DNA of 15,424 nt. Origin: Alphaproteobacteria bacterium UBA685. GTDB lineage: Bacteria; Pseudomonadota; Alphaproteobacteria; Puniceispirillales; Puniceispirillaceae. Below, one piece after another: positions 1 through 6,605 of this stretch; within the stretch, counting starts at the first letter, position 1, and the number at the start of each line of letters is the position of its first letter. The notes beneath the pieces were generated by a model, which made no database searches, was not told where the DNA came from, and was given only the letters and a program-made list of their open reading frames with translations. The stretch covers positions 43,330 to 58,753 of the forward strand of contig DBMZ01000036.1 in NCBI GenBank assembly GCA_002299005.1, read 5' to 3'. Made by a program: the position numbers and the translations under genes.

Positions 1-1
1 A

Positions 2-34
2 GAAGCATCTGAAGACGAAGCGTCAGCTGAATAA
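2..34 (+). CDS. rplI: C-terminal end of probable 50S ribosomal protein L9 (partial)
   Basis: An open frame enters from the left edge and ends at TAA 32-34. The visible residues read EASEDEASAE, an acidic alanine/glutamate tail of the kind found at the end of many alphaproteobacterial L9 proteins. The identification rests mainly on position: rplI directly precedes dnaB in most Alphaproteobacteria, and a strong terminator follows at once. L9 binds 23S rRNA in the large ribosomal subunit. Only eleven codons including the stop are visible, so no domain can be checked, and another gene with an acidic C-terminus is possible. Confidence 0.55.
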   Translation, partial: EASEDEASAE

Positions 35-57
35 GCAAGGCTTACCAAAATTTGTGA

Positions 58-90
58 AGAGGCTAGCATTTTGTGCTAGCCTTTTTTTTT
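58..90 (+). terminator. Rho-independent terminator after rplI
   Basis: A perfect 8-bp stem, GGCTAGCA (61-68) with TGCTAGCC (74-81), encloses the five-base loop TTTTG. It is followed by an unbroken run of nine T (82-90). The A-rich bases just 5' of the stem can pair with the first Ts and lengthen it. This is a textbook intrinsic terminator. It separates the upstream ribosomal protein gene from dnaB, so dnaB probably needs its own promoter downstream. Confidence 0.93.
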
Positions 91-93
91 CAA

Positions 94-111
94 TAATCCC
101 CATTATCCCCA
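94..111 (+). repeat. Two tandem DnaA-box-like 9-mers upstream of dnaB
   Basis: TAATCCCCA (94-102) and TTATCCCCA (103-111) lie head to tail with no gap. The second differs from the DnaA consensus TTATCCACA at one position and the first at two. The tandem repeat itself is directly visible. A role as a DnaA binding site is inference from similarity and from the location between the terminator and the replicative helicase gene. A simple low-complexity duplication is the alternative. Confidence 0.4.
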
Positions 112-144
112 TAACTCACAAGTTCCGCTAATTTCGAACTAGGC

Positions 145-150
145 TACTAT
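145..150 (+). promoter_or_regulatory. dnaB: Possible -10 element of a dnaB promoter
   Basis: TACTAT at 145-150 resembles a sigma-70 -10 box and ends seven bases before the dnaB ATG. If real, transcription would start at or next to the start codon, giving a leaderless or nearly leaderless mRNA. No good -35 box lies at the expected distance. The only Shine-Dalgarno-like bases are AGG at 151-153. The rest of the 35-157 gap holds the terminator and the tandem 9-mers. Confidence 0.22.
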
Positions 151-157
151 AGGCATC

Positions 158-1651
158 ATGGACACGCAAAGCTCACAATCATCATCTGTCGTGCAATTGC
201 CCGCCAATACAGGGCGTGAATTGCCGAATAACCTGCAAGCAGAACAGAATTTGCTTGGCGCGATTCTGTTGGATAATTCTATTACAGATGATTTTTCTGA
301 CCTATTGCATGCCGATTATTTTTATGACCCTGTGCATGGCAAAATCTATGAGGCGGCGATGCGCCTTATCGGCAGAGGCCAGCTTGCCAACCCTGTGACT
401 TTGCGCGCCTTTTTTGATGGTGATGCGGCGTTTGGTGACGAGGAACCTGAGCAATATTTGAATGATTTGGTCGATGGGGTGATCTCGGTCTCAGAAGCCA
501 ATGATTATGGCGCGATTATCTATGAGAATTTCCTGCGTCGGTCCTTGATTAAAATCGCTGACCAAATTGCCCATGAAGCGGCGCGACCTGATATGGATCA
601 GCCCGCGACACAACAGCTTGAAAAGGCTGAACAATATCTCTTTACGCTCGCCGAAAAAGACACCCCTGATAGTGGCCTTCGCGGGTTTGAATCTATCCTT
701 ACTGGTGCAATTGAGATGGCACAACATGCCGCCAATAGTGATGGTCACCTATCTGGCGTTAGTACGGGCCTGACAGATCTTAACAAATTGATGGGTGGTC
801 TGCACCGCTCTGATTTGCTGATTCTGGCAGGACGTCCTGGTATGGGTAAGACCGCGCTTGCGACAAACATCGCCTTTCATGCCGCCACAACCACCAGAAC
901 AGGTGAACATTCAGTCCCTGTTGCGTTTTTCTCGCTTGAAATGTCGGCAGAACAGCTTGGCACACGTATTTTGGCAGAAGCCGCAGAGCTTGATTCAGAG
1001 GCCATTCGTCGTGGACGCCTCAAAAAGAACGAATTTGCCCAGCTTGTCGATGCAAGCGCGCGCATATCAGACGCCAAGTTTTTCATTGATGATACGCCGG
1101 GCCTGTCAATATCACAGGTTGCCAGCCGCTCAAGACGCCTAAAGCGCACCCATGGGCTTGGGCTAATTGTGGTCGATTACCTCCAGCTATTGAGCGCGCA
1201 AATTGGCGTTCGCGCGGAAAACCGTGTGCAGGAAATCTCTAATATCTCGCGTAGTTTGAAAAACCTTGCCAAAGAGTTGGATGTGCCTGTTATCGCGCTC
1301 TCACAGCTCTCTCGTGCGGTGGAACAGCGCGATGATAAGCGCCCTAACCTCTCTGACTTGAGAGAATCAGGCTCAATTGAGCAGGATGCTGACGTGGTTA
1401 TTTTCGTCTATCGCGAGGAATATTATCTCGGCAAGGGCGAGCCTGAGCAAAAAGAATCAGAGACCACCGATAAGTTCAATGAGCGTTATGAGAGATGGCG
1501 CGAACGCCTAGAGCGCACCAATGGCAAGGCTGAGGTGATTATCGCCAAGCAACGACATGGCCCAACAGGGGTTGTGAATGTGGCCTTTGAGGCGCGCTTT
1601 ACAAAATTTGGTGACCTTGCCTTAGATGAGCAATTGCCACAGGATTTCTAA
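158..1651 (+). CDS. dnaB: Replicative DNA helicase DnaB
   Basis: This is the hexameric helicase that unwinds DNA at the replication fork using ATP and recruits primase. The 497-residue length fits the family (usually about 450-510). An N-terminal DnaB domain covers roughly residues 22-125 and begins with the typical AEQNLLGAILLD segment. A linker follows, then a RecA-like domain with Walker A GRPGMGKT (225-232), the FFSLEMSAEQL segment, Walker B VVDYLQLL (Asp340), and the C-terminal SQLSRAVEQR and DLRESGSIEQDADVV motifs. A final KQRHGPTG is also typical. The insert around residues 425-455 is charged and lengthens the C-terminal part, as in other Alphaproteobacteria. The ATG at 158 is the only good start. 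No intein or frameshift is seen. The gene lies downstream of rplI and upstream of alr. Confidence 0.97.
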   Translation: MDTQSSQSSSVVQLPANTGRELPNNLQAEQNLLGAILLDNSITDDFSDLLHADYFYDPVHGKIYEAAMRLIGRGQLANPVTLRAFFDGDAAFGDEEPEQYLNDLVDGVISVSEANDYGAIIYENFLRRSLIKIADQIAHEAARPDMDQPATQQLEKAEQYLFTLAEKDTPDSGLRGFESILTGAIEMAQHAANSDGHLSGVSTGLTDLNKLMGGLHRSDLLILAGRPGMGKTALATNIAFHAATTTRTGEHSVPVAFFSLEMSAEQLGTRILAEAAELDSEAIRRGRLKKNEFAQLVDASARISDAKFFIDDTPGLSISQVASRSRRLKRTHGLGLIVVDYLQLLSAQIGVRAENRVQEISNISRSLKNLAKELDVPVIALSQLSRAVEQRDDKRPNLSDLRESGSIEQDADVVIFVYREEYYLGKGEPEQKESETTDKFNERYERWRERLERTNGKAEVIIAKQRHGPTGVVNVAFEARFTKFGDLALDEQLPQDF

Positions 1652-1698
1652 AGCCCTACCATAGCGGTATCTTCTGTTTTCCAAGGCTGAGACGCTTT

Positions 1699-2817
1699 AT
1701 GCTCCCCTATTCTCACCATAGCGCGACCCTGTTTGTAGACACAAAAGCCATTTGTGATAATTGGCACCATCTTGACGGGCTAAGCGATAAGACATGCCAG
1801 ACAGGCGCGGTGGTCAAAGCCGATGCCTATGGTCTTGGCATGGTGCCGATTAGCCTTGCGCTCTATAAGGCAGGTTGCCGCCTATTCTTTACCGCCCGCC
1901 TTAATGAAGGCATCACGCTCGCACAAGCCTTTGCGGCGCAAAACAATGATGATGCGCGCATTATCGTCTTTGATGGCATGCTGTCAGGCCAAGAAGAGGC
2001 TTACCGCACCTATCCCCTTGTGCCTGTCATCAATGATCTGGACCAATTGGCGCGCCTCAAGGCCTTTGCCAAAGGCGCGCATGCACCTGTCGATGTCGCC
2101 TTGCACCTCGATACGGCGATGGCGCGTTTGGGGCTTGAAGCCAAGACATGGGACGCCCTTAAAGGTGATGCTAGCTGGCAGGATGGGTTAAATATCATCA
2201 TGCTGATGTCTCACCTTGCAAGCGCCGATGATATGAGCGCAGACCAAAATCAGACGCAATTAGCGCTATTTCATTCAATGACAAAAGGCCTAGACGCGCC
2301 GCTTAGTCTTGCCAATTCAGGCGGCTCTTATTTAGGGGCTGATTTCCAGTTTGATGTCACAAGACCTGGCATTGCGCTCTATGGTCTCTCGCCAAATGAA
2401 GATGAGGCCGCCCTTAAACCTGCTTTGCGCCTATGCGCTGATATTCTGCAAATAAGACAGGTTGAAGCTGGCACCACGGTTGGTTATGGCGCAACCTTTA
2501 TCGCCCCGTCCCCCATGCGCCTTGCGACGCTTGGTATTGGCTATGCAGATGGGTTTTTGCGCCATTATAAGGACCATGTGACGCCGCATATTAACGGTAT
2601 TGCTTGCCCGCTTGTGGGGCGCATATCTATGGATTCTTGCGTGATAGATATCAGCCACCTCTCAGATGCGCAGATAAGCGAGGCATCAAGTGCCACGATA
2701 TTTGACGCCGATTTCACCCCCAAAGATTTAGCGCAGAAAACAGGCACAATCAGCTATGAGATCATCACGTCCCTTGGCGCGCGTATCTTGCGCCTTTATG
2801 ATGAGGGCGATGTTTAA
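1699..2817 (+). CDS. alr: Alanine racemase
   Basis: A PLP enzyme that interconverts L- and D-alanine and supplies D-alanine for peptidoglycan. The 372 residues match the family length. The cofactor lysine is Lys40 in VVKADAYGLG, at the start of the TIM-barrel domain. The second catalytic residue, the tyrosine of the C-terminal beta domain, is Tyr263 in VGYGATF, followed by the family motif IGYADGF and by GRISMDSCVID. HLDTAMARLG is the usual PLP-phosphate-side segment. All key residues are present, so the enzyme should be active. It starts 47 nt after dnaB. The ATG at 1699 has only weak Shine-Dalgarno-like bases (AGGCTGAG) upstream. Biosynthetic Alr and catabolic DadX cannot be separated by motif; the housekeeping context favours Alr. 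Confidence 0.95.
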   Translation: MLPYSHHSATLFVDTKAICDNWHHLDGLSDKTCQTGAVVKADAYGLGMVPISLALYKAGCRLFFTARLNEGITLAQAFAAQNNDDARIIVFDGMLSGQEEAYRTYPLVPVINDLDQLARLKAFAKGAHAPVDVALHLDTAMARLGLEAKTWDALKGDASWQDGLNIIMLMSHLASADDMSADQNQTQLALFHSMTKGLDAPLSLANSGGSYLGADFQFDVTRPGIALYGLSPNEDEAALKPALRLCADILQIRQVEAGTTVGYGATFIAPSPMRLATLGIGYADGFLRHYKDHVTPHINGIACPLVGRISMDSCVIDISHLSDAQISEASSATIFDADFTPKDLAQKTGTISYEIITSLGARILRLYDEGDV

Positions 2818-2875
2818 TGTTCGGCCAGTTTATGATAATGTGCGGGAACAGTGGTAAAGCAAGGGATAAGAACGC

Positions 2876-3655
2876 ATGAATTTTGGGTTTTTAAGGCAGA
2901 TTGGACAAGGTGCGTTTCACTTCCTTGCTAGTTTTGGACGTATTGCCTTTTTCACAGCCTCTGCTGTGCGTTGGACGCTTCAGCCGCCTTATTATGGCCG
3001 CCAGATTGGGCGCCAAATCATTGATATTGGCTATTATTCCCTGCCAGTTGTGGGGCTAACAACGCTCTTTTCAGGGATGGTGCTTGCGCTACAATCCTAT
3101 ACAGGCTTTGCCCGTTTTTCCGCAGAAGACACCGTGGCAACCGTCGTTGTTCTGTCTGTCACAAGAGAGCTTGGCCCTGTGCTAGCAGGCCTGATGGTCG
3201 CCGGGCGCATTGGCGCCTCTATGGCCGCCGAAATTGGCACAATGCGTGTGACAGATCAGATTGACGCGCTCGATACATTATCAACAAGGCCGATGCAATA
3301 TCTTGTCGCCCCGCGCTTGCTAGCTGGCACGATTTGCCTGCCATTTCTTGTCATCATCGGCGATATTATCGGCGTCTTTGGTGGCTATATTGTCGGCGTG
3401 TATCGTCTTGGCTTTAACGCCTCTTTATATCTAAGCCGCACCTTGCAATTCCTTGAGGTGGCAGATGTGATGCTTGGGGTTATCAAAGCGGCTGTCTTTG
3501 GCTTTTTGATTGCTTTGATGGGCTGTTATCACGGCTATCATTCAGGGCGCGGCGCTGAGGGTGTGGGGCTTGCCACAACAAATGCCGTTGTATCCTCATC
3601 TATCTTTATTTTGATAGCCAATTACATCGTCACAGCCTTATTCTTTGGGGTCTAG
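2876..3655 (+). CDS. mlaE: MlaE-type ABC transporter permease (lipid transport)
   Basis: Inner-membrane permease of the MlaE/Ttg2B (YrbE) family, which moves phospholipids between inner and outer membrane with an ATPase and an MCE-domain protein. The 259 residues fit the family. About five to six hydrophobic segments are visible from residue 52 on. The conserved block RELGPVLAGLMVAGRIG and the following AAEIGTMRVTDQIDAL is the signature of the family and sits near residues 100-130. The N-terminal 45 residues form the amphipathic interface helix. It starts 58 nt after alr, with AAGGG at 2861-2865 as a somewhat distant ribosome binding site. The mlaF start lies 4 nt beyond its stop. No mlaD or other mla gene follows, which is discussed in the findings. 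Confidence 0.93.
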   Translation: MNFGFLRQIGQGAFHFLASFGRIAFFTASAVRWTLQPPYYGRQIGRQIIDIGYYSLPVVGLTTLFSGMVLALQSYTGFARFSAEDTVATVVVLSVTRELGPVLAGLMVAGRIGASMAAEIGTMRVTDQIDALDTLSTRPMQYLVAPRLLAGTICLPFLVIIGDIIGVFGGYIVGVYRLGFNASLYLSRTLQFLEVADVMLGVIKAAVFGFLIALMGCYHGYHSGRGAEGVGLATTNAVVSSSIFILIANYIVTALFFGV

Positions 3656-3659
3656 CATC

Positions 3660-4454
3660 ATGGTTGCAAAGATTAAAATCGAAAACCTCAAAAAATCATT
3701 TGCCGGCAAAGAGGTTCTAAAAGGCGTCTCTCTAGAAGTCGCCCCGCAAGAATCGCTTGTCATTATTGGCACCTCGGGTTGTGGCAAATCTGTGACCTTA
3801 AAATGCCTTTTGGGCTTGATTGCGCCTGATGAGGGGGCAATTTTGATTGATGGCACTGATACGGTCGGACAATCGCGTAATGCGCGTGAACAGATGCTCC
3901 ACCGCTTTGGTATGACCTTCCAATTTGGCGCGCTTTTTGACAGTCTGCCTATCTGGGAGAACATCACCTTTCGCTTGCGCCAAAAGGTCAAGATGAGTCG
4001 TCAAGAAGCACGCAAAATTGCCTCTGATATCGTTGTTCAGCTGGGTCTTAGCGCGCATGTAATTGACCAATATCCTGCCGAATTATCAGGCGGCATGCAA
4101 AAGCGTGTTGCCCTTGCGCGCGCGGTGGCTGACAAGCCAGAAATCTTGCTTTTTGATGAGCCAACCTCTGGCCTTGACCCAATAACAGGTGGTGTCATCG
4201 ATAATCTTATTAAGGATTCAGTCAAACGCCTTGGCGCGACAGCGATCACTATCAGCCATGACATGGCCTCTGTGCGACGCATCGCCGATAAGGTTGCTAT
4301 GATCCATCATGGGGTGGTGATTTGGTATGGCCCTGCTGCGGAGATGGATCATACCGGCATTCCCGAAGTTGACCAATTCGTTCATGGCAAAGCGCAAGGC
4401 CCGTTGACGCAAGCGATTAATGATGACGCGCTTTCGGTAGGAACAAATTCATAA
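3660..4454 (+). CDS. mlaF: MlaF-type ABC transporter ATP-binding protein
   Basis: The ATPase partner of the preceding MlaE permease. From ATG 3660 it is 264 residues. It has Walker A GTSGCGKS (37-44), the Q-loop in TFQFGALFDSLPIWENI (GALFDSL is typical of MlaF), the signature LSGGMQKR (Ser143-Gln147), Walker B FDEPTSGLDP (Asp166-Glu167) and the switch histidine His200 in ISHDMASV. All catalytic residues are intact. An in-frame TTG at 3645 would add five residues but lies inside mlaE. The ATG at 3660 is preceded by GGGG at 3647-3650 and gives the expected N-terminus, so it is preferred. The stop overlaps the radA ATG by one base (TAATG), so translation of the two is probably coupled. Confidence 0.93.
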   Translation: MVAKIKIENLKKSFAGKEVLKGVSLEVAPQESLVIIGTSGCGKSVTLKCLLGLIAPDEGAILIDGTDTVGQSRNAREQMLHRFGMTFQFGALFDSLPIWENITFRLRQKVKMSRQEARKIASDIVVQLGLSAHVIDQYPAELSGGMQKRVALARAVADKPEILLFDEPTSGLDPITGGVIDNLIKDSVKRLGATAITISHDMASVRRIADKVAMIHHGVVIWYGPAAEMDHTGIPEVDQFVHGKAQGPLTQAINDDALSVGTNS

Positions 4455-5824
4455 TGGCCAAATCAACAACACGCTATGTCTGTTCTGCTTGCGGGACAAC
4501 ATCACCAAAATGGGCGGGCAAATGTGACGGCTGTGGTGATTGGAACACGATGAGTGAAGAGGCTAGCCCTGCCCTATCTGCCCCCGGCAAAAAGGCCGTT
4601 GGCAGGCGCGTTAAACTTGAATCTCTGCAAGTGCCGGACGACCAGCCACCTTTGACACGCCATCGCTCAAAAATTGATGAGCTTGACCGCGTGATAGGCG
4701 GCGGTGTTGTGCCAGGCTCTGCCATCTTAATCGGCGGCGATCCGGGCATTGGTAAATCAACATTATTGCTTCAATTACTGTGTAAATTCGCACAAAACGG
4801 CCTAAAGACGGCCTATTTTTCAGGTGAGGAATCAGCGGAACAGGTGCGGATGCGCGCGCAAAGACTGCAATTATCCAACGCCCCTCTTCAGCTAGCCACC
4901 GCGACAAATGCGGCTGATATCGCCGCCTCGCTATCAGGCAGTGATGGCTTTGATGTTGTGGTGATTGATTCCATCCAAACCATGTATTTACCCATACTTG
5001 ATTCAGCGCCGGGCACTGTCAGCCAAGTAAGAGCGGCGGCACAAGAATTGACACATGCCGCTAAATCTTGCGGTGCGGCGGTGTTTTTTGTGGGGCATGT
5101 CACCAAAGAAGGCGCGATTGCGGGCCCGCGCGTGTTGGAGCATATGGTTGATTGCGTGCTCTATTTTGAGGGCGATAGAAGCCATCATTTCCGCATATTA
5201 CGCGGTGTCAAAAACCGTTTTGGCCCAACAGATGAAATTGGCGTCTTTGAGATGACTGAGCTGGGATTGGCAGAAGTCGCCAACCCATCTGAGCTATTTT
5301 TGGCGGATAGGCGCGAGAATGTCGCTGGCGCAGCCGTCTTTGCTGGCCTTGAAGGCTCTCGCCCTGTACTGGTTGAGATTGAAGCGCTTGTGGCCCCTTC
5401 GTCTCTTGCCTCGCCGCGCCGTAATGTTGTCGGCTGGGATAGCTCGCGTCTTGCGATGTTGACCGCCGTGCTAGAAGCAAGGTGCGGTGTGCCTCTATCA
5501 GGGCGCGATATCTTTTTGAATGTCGCAGGGGGCATGAAAATTAATGAGCCTGCCGCTGATATGGCCGTTGCGGCGGCCTTAATCAGTTCGGTCACAGGCG
5601 TGCCTTTGCCAGAGAGATGTGTCTTTTTTGGCGAAGTGGCCCTATCAGGTGAGTTGCGTCAGGTCGCGCAAGCAGAATCACGCCTTAAAGAAGCGCAAAA
5701 ATTGGGCTTTGATCGCGCCATGATGCCAAAGCCACGCAAAAAGAGTGCCGCACCACAAGGCCTGAACGTCCAACATATCGAAAATTTAGCACAATTGATT
5801 GAAACATTGGGAGGTCTGGAGTAA
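4454..5824 (+). CDS. radA: DNA repair and recombination protein RadA
   Basis: A RecA-related DNA-dependent ATPase that drives branch migration and processing of recombination intermediates. The 456 residues match the family (about 450-460). The N-terminal zinc finger has Cys10, Cys13, Cys24 and Cys27. The RecA-like core has Walker A GGDPGIGKS (94-102), Walker B in VVVIDSIQTM, and the RadA-specific KNRFG motif at 253-257. The C-terminal Lon-protease-like domain covers roughly residues 280-456, with the usual SSRLAMLTAVLEARCG and NVAGGMKINEPAADMAVA segments. The start is fixed by the TAATG overlap with mlaF and by the conserved YVCSACG beginning. Nothing appears broken. Confidence 0.97.
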   Translation: MAKSTTRYVCSACGTTSPKWAGKCDGCGDWNTMSEEASPALSAPGKKAVGRRVKLESLQVPDDQPPLTRHRSKIDELDRVIGGGVVPGSAILIGGDPGIGKSTLLLQLLCKFAQNGLKTAYFSGEESAEQVRMRAQRLQLSNAPLQLATATNAADIAASLSGSDGFDVVVIDSIQTMYLPILDSAPGTVSQVRAAAQELTHAAKSCGAAVFFVGHVTKEGAIAGPRVLEHMVDCVLYFEGDRSHHFRILRGVKNRFGPTDEIGVFEMTELGLAEVANPSELFLADRRENVAGAAVFAGLEGSRPVLVEIEALVAPSSLASPRRNVVGWDSSRLAMLTAVLEARCGVPLSGRDIFLNVAGGMKINEPAADMAVAAALISSVTGVPLPERCVFFGEVALSGELRQVAQAESRLKEAQKLGFDRAMMPKPRKKSAAPQGLNVQHIENLAQLIETLGGLE

Positions 5825-5840
5825 ACCTAGCCTTAGAGAT

Positions 5841-5885
5841 ATGACGCCGCCTATGGAGATGCCCTTTGGCATGATGATGGGTTAG
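5841..5885 (+). other. Possible Met-rich leader ORF between radA and cvpA
   Basis: A 14-codon open frame reads MTPPMEMPFGMMMG and then TAG. Six of 14 residues are methionine, and three Met codons are consecutive. It fills the gap between radA and cvpA, with only AGAG two bases upstream as a possible ribosome site, which is too close. Its stop lies inside a short inverted repeat, AGGGA-TTG-TCCCT (5885-5897). It could be a regulatory leader peptide or chance. Confidence 0.18.
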
Positions 5886-5927
5886 GGATTGTCCCTATCG
5901 CTTGTTCATTTAGGACAGACAAAACGC

Positions 5928-6572
5928 ATGGATTTTTCAAGTTTAAATTTTGTTGATTACGCCATTTTTGTGGTGCTGGCGGTATCAAGCATCCTATCGA
6001 CCTTGCGCGGCATGACAAGAGAAGCCCTAGGCCTTATGGGCTGGGCGCTAGCTGTCTTGATGGCCCGCCTAATCGCGCCTGTGCTAGAGGACCCGATTTC
6101 AAGCTTTGTGCCAAATGAAGATCTTGTATCAGGCACAGCATGGACTATCCCGTTTATTATCACCGTTATTTTGTGGTTTGTTTTGGCGAGCCTCATCTCG
6201 CCCGGCTTGAAAAAAGCAGGGCTCGGCTCACTTGATAGATGGCTAGGCGTCCTATTTGGGTTCGCAAGAGGCGTCTTTATGGTGACCGCGATTTATATCG
6301 GCGTCGTCATCGGCCTTGGTGGTGAGAGCAACATGCCCAAAATTGTTACCCAAGCGCAATCAGCGAACGTCATTCGCGCACTAGGCGATATCGTATCGCC
6401 GCTTCTGCCAGAAGATTTATCAGAACAAGTACAAGCTGGTTTAGGCGAGGCTGATATTGAAGCGCTGACACCTGATCAGCCGAAATTCATCGAAAATGGC
6501 CTTGATGCTGTTAGCGAGCAAAAAGACATCACAAGTGAGACGCTCAATCTGTTGAGTGATGAGCAAAATTAA
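5928..6572 (+). CDS. cvpA: CvpA family membrane protein
   Basis: An inner-membrane protein of the CvpA family, named for its requirement in colicin V production; its biochemical role is not settled. From ATG 5928 it is 214 residues. It begins in the family manner with LNFVDYAIF. Four hydrophobic segments follow: about residues 10-28, 34-55, 70-95 and 112-135. Between the first two lies the conserved RGMTREALGLMGW, and GVLFGFARG precedes the last. The C-terminal 75 residues are hydrophilic and acidic. An in-frame TTG at 5889 would add 13 residues that do not look like the family start, so the ATG is preferred, although AGGA at 5912-5915 is rather far from it. It lies just upstream of purF, the same pairing as in many Proteobacteria. 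Confidence 0.88.
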   Translation: MDFSSLNFVDYAIFVVLAVSSILSTLRGMTREALGLMGWALAVLMARLIAPVLEDPISSFVPNEDLVSGTAWTIPFIITVILWFVLASLISPGLKKAGLGSLDRWLGVLFGFARGVFMVTAIYIGVVIGLGGESNMPKIVTQAQSANVIRALGDIVSPLLPEDLSEQVQAGLGEADIEALTPDQPKFIENGLDAVSEQKDITSETLNLLSDEQN

Positions 6573-6605
6573 TCATGACCGTCAATGACGACTAAGGCTT
6601 AAATT

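Noticed and set aside
1657..1669. Hairpin TACC-ATAGC-GGTA between dnaB and alr, followed by a T-rich stretch
   Set aside because: The stem has only four pairs and the following TCTTCTGTTTT is not a clean T-run, so it is too weak to call a terminator.
3645..3659. TTG start for mlaF five codons upstream of the ATG
   Set aside because: It lies inside mlaE. The ATG at 3660 has a GGGG ribosome site and yields the expected MlaF N-terminus.
5185..5595. 136-residue open frame on the minus strand
   Set aside because: It lies wholly inside radA on the other strand, is rich in Ser/Pro/Arg as expected for an antisense shadow, and radA is complete and intact.
5885..5897. Inverted repeat AGGGA-TTG-TCCCT upstream of cvpA as a terminator
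   Set aside because: Five base pairs with a three-base loop and no T-run. It cannot be an intrinsic terminator; mentioned only in connection with the mini-ORF.
5889..5927. TTG start for cvpA thirteen codons upstream of the ATG
   Set aside because: The extra residues do not resemble CvpA N-termini, which begin just before the first membrane span. Kept only as an alternative.
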